From Hymenobacter jejuensis (GTDB taxonomy: Bacteria > Bacteroidota > Bacteroidia > Cytophagales > Hymenobacteraceae): a stretch of 64,000 bases of DNA. The notes beneath the pieces were generated by a model that saw nothing but the letters and a program-made list of their open reading frames with translations, did no database searches and was not told where the DNA came from. The position numbers and the translations under genes are program-made. Location: NCBI RefSeq assembly GCF_006337165.1, contig NZ_CP040896.1, positions 992,001-1,056,000 of the forward strand, written 5' to 3'. Shown here piece after piece: positions 42,327 to 51,519 of the stretch (within the stretch, counting starts at the first letter, position 1; every line of letters starts with the position of its first letter).

Positions 42327-43271
42327 TTACAGAAGGGCGTTGGCAGTTTCGAGGGTTTCGGGCATGGTTTCCTGCACCCGGCGAATGAAGATTTCGTTGA
42401 TGCTAGGGATTTTTTCGCGGAAGGCGTGCACCTCCACGTTGTTAATGAGGTAGCGCAGCAAGTCGTTGGGCGTGGTGTTGTGGTGCAGACGAATCTGGTC
42501 GTAGAAGTAGCCGTTTTCGCGCTCTTTGTGGTCCAGCACCTCAAAATCGGGGTGAATGACCATCAGGCGACCTTTGCCTTCTACCTCGTAGGTATTGGTT
42601 TTGAAGGTATCCTTGATCTGGGCCACCGGGCCGTCGAGCACCTTGCGTGAGCGATTGATTAGGGCGATGTTGTCGCACATTTCCTCCACCGATTCCATAC
42701 GGTGCGTCGAGAAAATAACCGTTGCACCCTTCTCCCGCAGCTCCAAGATCTCGTCTTTGATCAGGTTGGCGTTAATGGGGTCGAAGCCGGAAAAGGGCTC
42801 GTCGAGAATAATCAGACTGGGCTCATGCAGAACGGTAGCAATAAACTGCACTTTCTGCTGCATCCCTTTCGAGAGGTCTTCCACGTTTTTGGCGGCCCAC
42901 ACCTTAATGTCAAAGCGATCCAGCCAATACTTAATGCGCGCGGTGGCTTCGGCTTTGCTCAGGCCGCGTAGCTGGGCCAGGTAAAGCAGCTGCTCGCCCA
43001 CTTTCATCTTTTTGTAGAGACCGCGCTCTTCGGGCAAGTACCCGATCTGGGCGATGTGGCTGGGCTTCAGCTTTTCACCGCGAAACCGAATCTCACCTTC
43101 GTCGGCTCCCGTAATCTGGGTGATGATGCGAATGAGGGAGGTTTTGCCGGCGCCGTTGGGCCCGAGCAGGCCGAAAATACTGCGCTCCGGAATGTCGAGA
43201 CTCACGTCGTCGAGGGCAACGTGGTTGGCGTACGCTTTCCGCACGTTCAGGGCTTGGAGAATGTTACTCAC
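42327..43271 (-). CDS. ABC transporter ATP-binding protein
   Basis: ATPase of 314 residues that powers the adjacent permease. Walker A GPNGAGKTS lies near 39, signature DLSKGMQQK near 135 and Walker B SLIILDEPFSGFD near 155, with a C-terminal DUF4162-like extension. No membrane segments. First gene of a two-gene operon. Confidence 0.9.
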   Translation of the reverse strand: MSNILQALNVRKAYANHVALDDVSLDIPERSIFGLLGPNGAGKTSLIRIITQITGADEGEIRFRGEKLKPSHIAQIGYLPEERGLYKKMKVGEQLLYLAQLRGLSKAEATARIKYWLDRFDIKVWAAKNVEDLSKGMQQKVQFIATVLHEPSLIILDEPFSGFDPINANLIKDEILELREKGATVIFSTHRMESVEEMCDNIALINRSRKVLDGPVAQIKDTFKTNTYEVEGKGRLMVIHPDFEVLDHKERENGYFYDQIRLHHNTTPNDLLRYLINNVEVHAFREKIPSINEIFIRRVQETMPETLETANALL

Positions 43272-43381
43272 GGCTTCTGAGGTAGAGGTTTGATCATGCT
43301 AAATGTAGGAAAGTGGCCCGGACTTTCGGGCGCTTTGGAAGGCGGTTGTCGATGCGGGATAAGGGACATAATTCTTGGTCA

Positions 43382-43999
43382 TTAGCTGCTTTGCAATTCC
43401 CGTAAGCATTCTTCTAGGCGGTCGAGGTGCTGGCCATAGAGTCGCTGCAGGTACAGCCGCGTTACGCTGGCCACCGGCAGGTAGAGCAGCGCCGGAAGCA
43501 CCACCACCAGGCCCACCACCAGCGCAAGGCCCGGCAATGTAGTGAGGCTTATGTCGCGCTTGGCAGTTGACGCTACCATCAGCACCTGCACAAAGCCCGT
43601 TACCGGCAGCATGGCCAGGGTGAAGCGGAAGTAAAAGCAAATAAGCGCGCGCAGGCCGCTCGCCAATCGCAGCAGGTGGGCGCGCAGGTCGCCAGCGGGG
43701 TCATCCATGCGGCGTAACAAATGCAGTTTGCGCCACAAGTACACAATACAGACGCCACCCACCACCACCAGTACCCAGCCTAGCATGCGCACCCAGAACG
43801 GCTGCGCTAGCCAAGCTAGCGCCAGAGAGACTAGCAGCACCCCAAAATTCAGGTACAGCTCCAGGCGGGCACTGCGCCGCAGCCGCTCGATGATGCCATC
43901 GGACTGCCGGGCCAAGATAGCGTCAAGCTCCTGCTGCTCAATAATTTGGGAGGAAGCGGGTTGTTGCTGCCAGCGCCGCCGCAATTCATGTAGTTCCAT
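43382..43999 (-). CDS. four-helix membrane protein coupled to an ECF sigma factor
   Basis: Protein of 205 residues: cytoplasmic, Gln/Arg-rich N-terminal 45 residues, then four membrane helices in two pairs (about 50-90 and 120-180). Its ATG overlaps the sigma factor stop codon (TAATG), so translation is coupled. By position it could be an anti-sigma factor holding the sigma at the membrane, although no zinc-finger motif (HxxxCxxC) is visible. Family not recognised. Confidence 0.7.
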   Translation of the reverse strand: MELHELRRRWQQQPASSQIIEQQELDAILARQSDGIIERLRRSARLELYLNFGVLLVSLALAWLAQPFWVRMLGWVLVVVGGVCIVYLWRKLHLLRRMDDPAGDLRAHLLRLASGLRALICFYFRFTLAMLPVTGFVQVLMVASTAKRDISLTTLPGLALVVGLVVVLPALLYLPVASVTRLYLQRLYGQHLDRLEECLRELQSS

Positions 44000-44523
44000 T
44001 ATTGAATGACGCTAAACAGGTGACGTAATTTTTCTTGGATGCGGTGCATTTTCACCCGCACGTTGTTTTGGGTAATCCCCAGAATATCAGCCATTTCCTC
44101 ATAAGTATGCTCCTCGAGGTAAAGCAGTACAAACGCCTTTTCCACGTCGGAAAGCCGCTCAATTGCTTTGTATAGGGCTTCTATTTCTTCCTCATCGTAG
44201 CCACTTTGCGGCGCTTGGGCAACGTTGAGTACTTCGTCGTTCAGCTCATCGGTGCCGGCTGCACGGGTGCGCCGTCGCAGACTGGAAATTGCCACGTTCA
44301 GAGCGATGCGATACAGCCAAGTGCTCAGCTTAGCCCGTGGCTCATAGCGCGGATAGGCACGCCAAAGCTGGAGCACGATCTCCTGAAACAGATCTTTGCG
44401 GTCGTCGGCGTCCTGGCAATACAGCCGACAAATCCGTTGAATCATCGGCTGATGCCCGTTGATCACGGCAACAAAAGGCTGGGCGGATTCGGGTTGCAAG
44501 GGAGGAGTTTCGCCAAAGTTCAC
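43999..44523 (-). CDS. ECF-type RNA polymerase sigma factor
   Basis: Sigma-70 family ECF factor of 174 residues. Region 2 is CQDADDRKDLFQEIVLQLW followed by STWLYRIALNVAI; region 4 is LSDVEKAFVLLYLEEHTYEE and ILGITQNNVRVKMHRIQEKL. It directs polymerase to a stress or envelope regulon that cannot be named. Coupled to the downstream membrane protein. Confidence 0.9.
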   Translation of the reverse strand: MNFGETPPLQPESAQPFVAVINGHQPMIQRICRLYCQDADDRKDLFQEIVLQLWRAYPRYEPRAKLSTWLYRIALNVAISSLRRRTRAAGTDELNDEVLNVAQAPQSGYDEEEIEALYKAIERLSDVEKAFVLLYLEEHTYEEMADILGITQNNVRVKMHRIQEKLRHLFSVIQ

Positions 44524-44615
44524 TGTATGAATCGCAGGGCACGCGCTCGCATTACAGGGAAATGCTGAAAAATTTTCGGAAAGCTATATTTAAAATAACC
44601 CCATTTGAAAGGCAC

Positions 44616-44651
44616 AAAAAAAGCCCGCTCCTTTACAGAAGCGGGCTTTTT
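44616..44651 (-). terminator. rho-independent terminator of dnaJ
   Basis: Stem AAAAGCCCGCT (44619-44629) / AGCGGGCTTTT (44640-44650), T-run on the minus strand. It overlaps the left block of a 35-bp palindrome by three bases. Confidence 0.85.
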
Positions 44652-44682
44652 ACAATTACCTGATTATCAATTACTTATTGAA
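44648..44682. repeat. 35-bp three-block palindrome, copy 8 (overlaps dnaJ stop codon)
   Basis: TTTTACAA, four bases, CTGATTATCAA (44660-44670), four bases, TTATTGAA (44675-44682). The TTA at 44675 is the dnaJ stop codon on the minus strand. Confidence 0.7.
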
Positions 44683-45814
44683 AGTATTCTTTTACTTTCT
44701 CAAAGAATCCTTTTTCGTTTTTGCCGGGGTTCGGCGTGAAGTTGTGCGAATCGCGCAGTTTTTCGAGAAGTTGCCGCTCTTCGTTGCTCACGTTCTTGGG
44801 CGTCCAGACGTTGATGTGAATCAGTTGGTCGCCGCGCCCATAGCCGTTTAAGTCCTTGATGCCCTTGCCGCGCAAACGCAGGATCTTGCCGGGCTGCGTG
44901 CCAGGGTCAACTTTAATTTTGACCTTGCCTTCGATGGTCGGCACCTCAATGTTCGCGCCCAACGCCGCATCTACAAACGAGATGTATTGGTCGAACATGA
45001 TGTTGTTGCCGTCGCGCTTGAGAAATTCGTGCGGTTCTTCCTCAATTTGAATGAGCAAGTCGCCGGGCACGCCACCGCGCTCGGGGTAGTTGCCTTTGCC
45101 ATTCATGCTTAGCTGCATGCCTTCGGCCACCCCCGCCGGAATATTGATCGGAATGATTTCTTCCTGCAACTGTCGGCCTTCGCCGTGGCATACATCGCAC
45201 TTCGAACTCACGATTTTGCCTTCGCCATTACAGGTTGGGCAAGTAGAGGAGCTTACCATCTGGCCGAGCATCGTATTGACTACGCGCTTCACTTGGCCCT
45301 GGCCGTGGCAAGTACCGCACTCTTTCAGGTCAGTGCCGTTTTTGGCACCGGTGCCCGAGCAAGTATTGCAGGCCACGTAGCGCTTCACCTTGATCTTTTT
45401 TTCTACGCCGTTGGCGACTTCCTCCAAATCAAGCTTGAGCTTGATGCGCAGGTTAGAGCCTTTTTTTACGCGGCGGCCATTGCCACCGCGGCCGCCACCA
45501 CCGAAGAATCCTTCGAAGCCGCCGCCGCCGAAAATGTCGCCGAACTGGGAGAAAATATCCTCCATGTTCGGGCTGCCGGCGCCGCCGTTCACACCTTGGT
45601 GGCCGAAGCGGTCGTAACGGGCCCGCTTGTCGTTGTCCGACAGGATTTCGTAGGCCTCAGCGGCTTCCTTAAACTTGTCTTCCGAGGTTGGGTCGTCGGG
45701 GTTTTTGTCGGGGTGATACTTGATGGCCACCTTGCGATACGCCTTCTTGATCTCCTCCCCCGACGCGGTCTTGGCGACACCCAACACCTCGTAATAATCT
45801 CGCTTCGTTGCCAT
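44675..45814 (-). CDS. dnaJ: chaperone protein DnaJ
   Basis: Full-length type I DnaJ of 379 residues, co-chaperone of DnaK. The J domain has YHPDKNPDD with the HPD motif, followed by a Gly/Phe region (about 75-115). The four zinc-binding repeats are [24 protein letters not shown] and CDVCHGEG, and then the C-terminal substrate domain. Encoded 21 bp after grpE. Confidence 0.97.
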   Translation of the reverse strand: MATKRDYYEVLGVAKTASGEEIKKAYRKVAIKYHPDKNPDDPTSEDKFKEAAEAYEILSDNDKRARYDRFGHQGVNGGAGSPNMEDIFSQFGDIFGGGGFEGFFGGGGRGGNGRRVKKGSNLRIKLKLDLEEVANGVEKKIKVKRYVACNTCSGTGAKNGTDLKECGTCHGQGQVKRVVNTMLGQMVSSSTCPTCNGEGKIVSSKCDVCHGEGRQLQEEIIPINIPAGVAEGMQLSMNGKGNYPERGGVPGDLLIQIEEEPHEFLKRDGNNIMFDQYISFVDAALGANIEVPTIEGKVKIKVDPGTQPGKILRLRGKGIKDLNGYGRGDQLIHINVWTPKNVSNEERQLLEKLRDSHNFTPNPGKNEKGFFEKVKEYFQ

Positions 45815-45835
45815 TGCAGTTTGTATGCGCGTCTT

Positions 45836-46426
45836 TTATTGGCCCAGCACCACTTTGGCGTGCCGGATGACTTTATCACCCAGGTAGTAGCCCTTCTCCA
45901 CTTCGTCCACTACTTTGCCCTTCAGGTCTTCCGAAGGCGATGGAATCTGCGTGATGGCTTCGTGCAAATCGGGGTCAAAGGCGCCACCTTTGGTTTCCAT
46001 GCCGGTTAAGCCCTTCTGTTGCAAGGTTTTAACCAGCTTGTTGTAGATGATTTCAATGCTTTCGCGCACCACGTTGGCGTCGTCAGCATCTTTGGTATAG
46101 GTACGAGCCCGCTCAAAATCGTCCAGCACCGGCAGCAATGCCACCATCAGTTCCTGGTTAGCCGTCTTGAACAAGTCAGTGCGTTCTTTGGCCGTGCGGC
46201 GCTTGTAGTTTTCAAACTCAGCAGCCAAACGCAAGTATTTATCTTTCAGTTCATTAACCTCCGAGCCGGCAGAAGCTTGCGCTTTGGCAGCGTCGTCGGT
46301 TTCAACCTCGCCAACTTCTGGAGCGTTGGGCTCTTCGGGCAATTCGCCGGCAATGTTATCGGCAGCAGATGCTGCGGTAGGCTCGGCAGTGAAATCGTCG
46401 GGATGTGGAGTTTTATCGTCAGCCAT
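45836..46426 (-). CDS. grpE: nucleotide exchange factor GrpE
   Basis: GrpE of 196 residues with the start at 46426 (MADDKTPHP); an upstream ATG at 46468 would add 14 residues. It releases ADP from DnaK. An acidic, disordered N-terminus (to about 55) leads to a long coiled coil (LKDKYLRLAAEFENYKRRTAKER) and the C-terminal beta domain (GGAFDPDLHEAI, GYYLGDKVIRHAKVVL). Forms an operon with dnaJ; dnaK is not in the window. Confidence 0.94.
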   Translation of the reverse strand: MADDKTPHPDDFTAEPTAASAADNIAGELPEEPNAPEVGEVETDDAAKAQASAGSEVNELKDKYLRLAAEFENYKRRTAKERTDLFKTANQELMVALLPVLDDFERARTYTKDADDANVVRESIEIIYNKLVKTLQQKGLTGMETKGGAFDPDLHEAITQIPSPSEDLKGKVVDEVEKGYYLGDKVIRHAKVVLGQ

Positions 46427-46614
46427 ATTCGCTAAAAATCGTCGGAATCGGGTAAATCGGTTAGCCATGGGGCGGACACTAGGGGCACAAGGAACTTGCC
46501 AAAGCCCAATTGGCTGTCAATCTGGCACGGAAACCCAAGAAGACTACCGATTAGTTCGGAAAAAGCGACGTGCTTTAGTATAGCCCGGCCTGCCAAGCAG
46601 GCCCTCAAGCCGGG

Positions 46615-47613
46615 TTACTCCTTAGCGTGCAACTCCTGCCAAATCATATCCTTCAGCTGCTGGAGATTCTTGTTGGCTAAGCTGGAAATGAACACGGTGG
46701 GCAAATCCTTGGGCAAGGTTTCCCGAATTTCGGCTTCCAACTCGTCGTCGATCAGGTCGGCCTTGCTGATGGCCAGCAAGCGGCGTTTTTCCAGCAGCTC
46801 GGGGTTGAACTGTTCTAACTCACTGAGCAGAATGCCGTACTCGGCGGCGATGTCATCGCTGTCGCACGAGATCATAAAGAGCAAAATGGAATTGCGCTCG
46901 ATGTGTTTCAGGAAGCGCGTACCCAAGCCGCGGCCTTCGGCGGCCCCTTCGATGATGCCCGGAATGTCAGCCATCACAAACGACTGATAATCACGGTAAG
47001 CCACCACGCCCAGGTTCGGAACCAACGTAGTGAAGGCGTAATCGGCAATCTTGGGTCGGGCGGCTGATACGACCGAGAGCAAGGTACTTTTGCCCGCATT
47101 CGGGAAGCCGACCAAGCCTACATCAGCCAGTAGCTTCAGCTCCAGAATTATCCATTCGTCGATGCCAGGCTCGCCGGGCTGGGCGTAGGTGGGAGCTTGG
47201 TTAGTGGCCGATTTGAAGTGATCGTTGCCCAGGCCGCCGCGGCCGCCTGGCGTCAGGATCACGCGCTGGCCGTGCTCTGTGATCTCTACTTTTTTCTCGC
47301 CGGTTTCGGCATCGCGGGCGATGGTACCGAGCGGTACGGGCACCACGATATCTTCGCCCTGTGCGCCAGAACGCAGGTTTTCGCCGCCGCCTTCGCCGTG
47401 GCCGGCAATGATGTGCTTGCGGTATTGCAGGTGAAGCAACGTCCAGAGTTGGGAGTTTCCCTCTAGAATGATGTGGCCACCCCGACCACCGTCGCCGCCA
47501 TCAGGACCTCCGTTGGGCAAACCTTTGGCCCGGAAGAAGTGATGCGAACCTGCACCACCCCGGCCCGAGCGGCAGTTGATCTTGACGTAATCGATGAAAT
47601 TATTGGAAGCCAC
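46615..47613 (-). CDS. obgE: GTPase ObgE
   Basis: Obg-family GTPase of 332 residues, involved in late assembly of the 50S ribosomal subunit and stress control. The glycine-rich Obg fold ([22 protein letters not shown]) is followed by a G domain: [12 protein letters not shown], a [16 protein letters not shown] switch and SKADL. I choose the GTG at 47613 (reading [12 protein letters not shown]), because this is the conserved start; the ATG at 47691 adds an unconserved stretch and lies in the repeat beside it. Confidence 0.93.
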   Translation of the reverse strand: MASNNFIDYVKINCRSGRGGAGSHHFFRAKGLPNGGPDGGDGGRGGHIILEGNSQLWTLLHLQYRKHIIAGHGEGGGENLRSGAQGEDIVVPVPLGTIARDAETGEKKVEITEHGQRVILTPGGRGGLGNDHFKSATNQAPTYAQPGEPGIDEWIILELKLLADVGLVGFPNAGKSTLLSVVSAARPKIADYAFTTLVPNLGVVAYRDYQSFVMADIPGIIEGAAEGRGLGTRFLKHIERNSILLFMISCDSDDIAAEYGILLSELEQFNPELLEKRRLLAISKADLIDDELEAEIRETLPKDLPTVFISSLANKNLQQLKDMIWQELHAKE

Positions 47614-47687
47614 TGCGTAAAAAATTCTGAAATGTGAATGTAGAAGGCGAAAGCATACCCGCCTCGCTGCAAAACTCTGCACAGAGG

Positions 47688-47774
47688 GCAAAGCGAAGGA
47701 CCTTTCTGGATTAGATCACAAATGCCTGATAATCAAGCAGTTATAAAATAATCCAAAAAGGTCCTTCGCTTTGC
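47688..47774. repeat. 26-bp inverted repeat enclosing one 35-bp palindrome
   Basis: Arms 47688-47713 and 47749-47774 pair at 25 of 26 positions. The 35-nt loop is exactly one copy of the palindrome. The arms contain GCAAAGCGAAGGACCTTTCTGG-like sequence, which resembles dispersed REP-like repeats. Located between obgE and adk. Confidence 0.8.
47714..47748. repeat. 35-bp three-block palindrome, copy 9
   Basis: GATCACAA, four bases, CTGATAATCAA (47726-47736), four bases, TTATAAAA (47741-47748). It fills the loop of the surrounding inverted repeat without gap or overlap. Confidence 0.75.
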
Positions 47775-47821
47775 TTGGGAGGACAGAGAAAAGGACGCCG
47801 CCTGTTGGCAACGCCGTAAAG

Positions 47822-48451
47822 TTACGCCTTTACTTCGTCGGTCGCTTCTTGGCTGTCCGTTACGGAGGTAGCGGCACCTTGGTGACGGTCAATTATGGCG
47901 CAAATCTGCCCAAAAATATCTTCGATGGCGCCGATGCCATTAAGGGCGTGAAACTTGCCCTGCGTAGCGTAGTAGCCGGCTACCTGAGCGGTTTCGGTGT
48001 TGTACACCGTTACACGCTTCCGGATTTTGGTTTCGTCTTGGTCGTCGGGGCGGCCACTGGTTTTGCCGCGCTCTAGCAGGCGCGTAACGAGTTCTTCCTC
48101 ATTTACTTCTAGCGCCACCATGCAGGTTACGCCGGTATTGTAACGCTGGGTGAGGGCGTCGAGGCTTTCGGCCTGAGGCACGGTACGAGGAAAACCGTCG
48201 AAGATAAAGCCGGCCGCGCTGGTGTTATTGGCTAATTGGCTCTCAATCATACCGATAACTACTTCGTCGGGTACGAGCAGGCCTTCGTCCATCAATTTCT
48301 TGGCCCGCAGCCCCAATTCAGTGCCTTGCGCAATCTGCGAACGAAGCAGATCGCCGGTGGAAAGATGCACGAGGTTGTAGCGGGCAATGAGCTTCTGACT
48401 TTGCGTTCCTTTGCCGGCGCCGGGAGGGCCAAACAGTACAATATTCAGCAT
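47822..48451 (-). CDS. adk: adenylate kinase
   Basis: Adenylate kinase of 209 residues, converting AMP and ATP to two ADP. P-loop GPPGAGKGTQS at residues 7-17, HLSTGDLLR, the FDGFPRTVPQAESL motif near 85 and RLLERGKTSGRPDDQDET in the lid. No zinc cysteines in the lid. The last 20 residues (GAATSVTDSQEATDEVKA) form an acidic extension. Confidence 0.95.
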   Translation of the reverse strand: MLNIVLFGPPGAGKGTQSQKLIARYNLVHLSTGDLLRSQIAQGTELGLRAKKLMDEGLLVPDEVVIGMIESQLANNTSAAGFIFDGFPRTVPQAESLDALTQRYNTGVTCMVALEVNEEELVTRLLERGKTSGRPDDQDETKIRKRVTVYNTETAQVAGYYATQGKFHALNGIGAIEDIFGQICAIIDRHQGAATSVTDSQEATDEVKA

Positions 48452-48560
48452 AAAGCGAGGAGTTTCGCGGAGGGAAAAACGGGTGGTTTTGGGAAAGATA
48501 ACAAATCAGGGCTAAAACGCCACGTACGAAGTTCAGCAGAACTCGGCCGTAGTAACCCGG

Positions 48561-49100
48561 CTAGAAAGCTTTGTAAACGTCGGGGAAATTGCGGCCAAGG
48601 CCATCGTAATCAAGGCCATAGCCCACGATAAATTCGTTGGGAATGGATAGCCCGATATAGCGAATATCCAACTCGTGTTGCAGGCATTCGGGCTTGATGA
48701 ACAGCGTCGCTACCTCCAGCGAGGCGGGCTGCTTGGCACGCAGCGTCTGGAGCAGGGCGCGCATCGTGTGGCCGGTATCCACGATGTCTTCCAGAATAAC
48801 GATGTGGCGCCCCTCGATTTCTTCTCGCAGCCCCAAAATCTCCTTTACCTCGCCCGTCGTGCTGGTGCCTTCGTAGGAAGCCACGCGAATGAAAGCGATT
48901 TCGCACGGAACGTGCATTTCCTTCATCAAATCGGCGGCAAACATAAAGGAGCCGTTGAGCACAGCCACGAACAGCGGCTGTTTGTCGGCATAATCGGCGT
49001 TGAGGCGCGCCCCTAACTCTTGAACTGCGGTAGTGATTTCAGCAGCGGGCAGGTAAGGCGCGAACTGCTTGTTATGCAAAGAGATAGAAGACAAGGGCAT
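48561..49100 (-). CDS. hpt: hypoxanthine phosphoribosyltransferase
   Basis: Purine salvage enzyme of 179 residues that makes IMP or GMP from the base and PRPP. The PRPP-binding motif is VILEDIVDTGHTM near 105, and the EIAFIRVASYEGTS flexible loop and YIGLSIPNEFIVGYGLDYD base-binding end are typical. Lies 109 bp upstream of adk on the same strand, with its own -7 box. Confidence 0.93.
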   Translation of the reverse strand: MPLSSISLHNKQFAPYLPAAEITTAVQELGARLNADYADKQPLFVAVLNGSFMFAADLMKEMHVPCEIAFIRVASYEGTSTTGEVKEILGLREEIEGRHIVILEDIVDTGHTMRALLQTLRAKQPASLEVATLFIKPECLQHELDIRYIGLSIPNEFIVGYGLDYDGLGRNFPDVYKAF

Positions 49101-49135
49101 CCGAGTGGGGTTGAGGCCTTAAGCGAAAACGTGGC

Positions 49136-49143
49136 CAAAGGTA
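49136..49143 (-). promoter_or_regulatory. -7 box of hpt
   Basis: TACCTTTG on the minus strand, 35 nt before the ATG. No matching -33 TTTG. Confidence 0.45.
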
Positions 49144-49152
49144 GTAGAAAAA

Positions 49153-49183
49153 AAGCTGCCCCTCCGGCTTGGAGAGGCAGCTT
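49153..49183 (-). terminator. rho-independent terminator of hppA
   Basis: Stem AAGCTGCC..CTCC / GGAG..GGCAGCTT, followed on the minus strand by a T-run. Confidence 0.8.
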
Positions 49184-49193
49184 CCAGATGCGA

Positions 49194-49243
49194 GCTGCTA
49201 GTTGGCTACGGCTCGAAGGAGAGCCCAATAGCCAACTAGCAGC
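49194..49243. repeat. 15-bp inverted repeat after hppA
   Basis: GCTGCTAGTTGGCTA (49194-49208) is repeated inverted at 49229-49243 with a 20-nt loop. Together with the terminator next to it, this makes a double hairpin downstream of hppA. Confidence 0.7.
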
Positions 49244-49256
49244 GACGAATTTCGGG

Positions 49257-51488
49257 TTATTGTCTTTCGCGCAACAACATAAATAAGGCTTCGGCGGCTT
49301 GAGGGGCCACGTCGGCGTAGCGCACTTTGGGCCGGATATCCAGCTCGTGCTTAGGCAGTTCGACGGGAGCCATGCCCCGCTCGGGAGCGGCGATATGGGG
49401 CGCAATAACCAGCGAAACGATGCTCATGAGCTTGATAAGAATGTTCATCGAAGGCCCGGAAGTGTCTTTGAACGGATCGCCTACGGTGTCGCCCGTTACG
49501 GAAGCTTTGTGCGCGTCGGAGCCTTTGTATTGCATGGTGCCATCGATCATCACGCCTTTCTCAAACGACTTTTTGGCGTTGTCCCAGGCGCCGCCCGCGT
49601 TGCTCTGGAACATGGCCATCAGCACCCCCGAAACCGTCACGCCGGCCAATGTGCCGCCTAACACTTCAGGCCCCATCGTAAAGCCGATGATGATGGGCAC
49701 AATCAGGGCGATAGCGCCGGGCAGCATCATCTCGCGAATAGCCGCCTGCGTTGAGATAGCCACACATTTCTCGTATTCCGGCCGGCCGGTGCCTTCCATA
49801 ATGCCTGGAATCTCGCGGAACTGCCGCCGCACTTCCTGCACCATGGCCATGGCTGCCCGTCCTACGGCCGAAATTGCCAGCGCAGAGAAAATGAACGGAA
49901 TCATGGCGCCCACGAACAGGCCGGCCAGCACGCGGGCATTGCTGATGTCGATGCTGGTAATATTGGCCGTGCCCATAAAGGCGGCAAACAATGCCAGCGA
50001 AGTAAGGGCAGCCGACGCAATGGCAAAACCCTTGCCCGTAGCGGCAGTGGTGTTGCCTACGGCGTCCAAGATGTCGGTGCGCTCACGCACTTCTTTGGGC
50101 AGTTCGCTCATTTCGGCGATGCCGCCCGCATTATCGGCGATCGGGCCGAAGGCGTCGATGGCGAGTTGCATGGCCGTCGTAGCCATCATACCAGCAGCGG
50201 CAATGGCTACCCCGTATAGGCCAGCGCATTCATAAGACAGAATAATACCAGCTGCTAACACAATGATTGGCAGCACAGTAGACTCCATACCGACGGCCAA
50301 ACCACCGATAACCGTAGTGGCGTGGCCCGTGCTGCTTTGCCGCACAATGCTCATTACCGGGCGTTTGCCCATCGCCGTATAGTACTCCGTGATGATGCTC
50401 ATCAAGGTACCTACAATCAAGCCTACTACTACTGCATAAAACACGTTCATGGCGTTGAACGTGACGCCACGGATTACCAAATCGCCGTTGGGTAATATCC
50501 AGCGGATCAGGAAGAAAGCCGCAACAGCTGACACAATCACGGAGATGTAGTTGCCTAGGTTCAGGGCAGCCTGCACGTTGCCGCCTTCTTTCACCCGCAC
50601 GCACAAAATGCCGATGAGCGAGGCCACAATGCCCATGCCCGCAATGGCCATCGGCAGCAGAATGGGCGAAAGGCCGTTGAATTGGTCACCAACCGCCACT
50701 ACTTCCCGGCCCAACACCATGGTAGCCAGAATGGTAGCTACGTACGAGCCAAACAAGTCGGCGCCCATACCGGCTACGTCGCCTACGTTGTCGCCTACGT
50801 TGTCGGCGATGGTGGCGGGGTTACGCGGGTCGTCTTCTGGGATGCCAGCTTCTACTTTGCCCACCAAGTCGGCGCCTACGTCTGCGGCTTTGGTATAAAT
50901 GCCACCTCCAACCCGCGCAAACAACGCGATGCTCTCCGCCCCGAGTGAGAAGCCCGTTAGGACTTCCAGCGCGCGCTCCATTTCGATGCCGTTGGCGCCT
51001 CCGTTGTAGCGCAACACAAACATGTTGTAGAAGATAATAAACAACGAACCCAAGCCTAGCACGGCCAAACCGGCTACGCCCATACCCATTACAGAACCGC
51101 CTGAAAATGAGACATTTAGCGCTTTCGACAAACTAGTTCGCGCGGCTTGCGCGGTACGCACATTGGCCTTCGTCGCGATTTTCATCCCAATAAAGCCGGC
51201 CAAAGCCGAAAATACGGCACCGATAATAAAGGCAATCACGATTACCGGGCTCGACTTTTCGCCCGTGCTGCCCAGGTAAAACAAAAAAGCGCTGGCAATC
51301 AACCCAAAGATGGTCAGCACTTTGTATTCCGCTTTCAAAAAGGCGATGGCGCCGTCGGCAATGTAGCCGGCAATGGTGCGCATTCGCTCGTCGCCAGCAT
51401 CCTGCCGACTAACCCAGCCCGATCGCAGCCATGTGTAAAACAACGCCAATACGCCCAAAGCGGGCACTACGTAAAGAAAATTCGTCAT
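49257..51488 (-). CDS. hppA: membrane-bound ion-pumping pyrophosphatase
   Basis: Membrane pyrophosphatase of 743 residues with about sixteen membrane helices. It splits pyrophosphate to pump sodium or protons out of the cytoplasm. Diagnostic blocks: GGGIYTKAADVGADLVGK, EDDPRNPATIADNVGDNVGD and GDTVGDPFKDTSGPS. In GNTTAATGKG an Ala stands where potassium-independent enzymes carry Lys, pointing to the potassium-stimulated class. Whether it pumps sodium or protons cannot be settled by eye. Confidence 0.95.
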   Translation of the reverse strand: MTNFLYVVPALGVLALFYTWLRSGWVSRQDAGDERMRTIAGYIADGAIAFLKAEYKVLTIFGLIASAFLFYLGSTGEKSSPVIVIAFIIGAVFSALAGFIGMKIATKANVRTAQAARTSLSKALNVSFSGGSVMGMGVAGLAVLGLGSLFIIFYNMFVLRYNGGANGIEMERALEVLTGFSLGAESIALFARVGGGIYTKAADVGADLVGKVEAGIPEDDPRNPATIADNVGDNVGDVAGMGADLFGSYVATILATMVLGREVVAVGDQFNGLSPILLPMAIAGMGIVASLIGILCVRVKEGGNVQAALNLGNYISVIVSAVAAFFLIRWILPNGDLVIRGVTFNAMNVFYAVVVGLIVGTLMSIITEYYTAMGKRPVMSIVRQSSTGHATTVIGGLAVGMESTVLPIIVLAAGIILSYECAGLYGVAIAAAGMMATTAMQLAIDAFGPIADNAGGIAEMSELPKEVRERTDILDAVGNTTAATGKGFAIASAALTSLALFAAFMGTANITSIDISNARVLAGLFVGAMIPFIFSALAISAVGRAAMAMVQEVRRQFREIPGIMEGTGRPEYEKCVAISTQAAIREMMLPGAIALIVPIIIGFTMGPEVLGGTLAGVTVSGVLMAMFQSNAGGAWDNAKKSFEKGVMIDGTMQYKGSDAHKASVTGDTVGDPFKDTSGPSMNILIKLMSIVSLVIAPHIAAPERGMAPVELPKHELDIRPKVRYADVAPQAAEALFMLLRERQ

Positions 51489-51519
51489 AGAAGGCGGTGG
51501 TAAGATGTGGGTGTTTGGA

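Noticed and set aside
45185-46009. Plus-strand ORF of 274 codons opposite dnaJ and grpE
   Set aside because: It spans two well-defined chaperone genes on the other strand and has a composition typical of an antisense shadow.
46510-46560. TGGCACG sequence upstream of grpE, like a sigma-54 promoter
   Set aside because: The -12 part (TTGC after four bases) is missing, it is on the wrong strand for grpE, and sigma-54 is not typical of this phylum.
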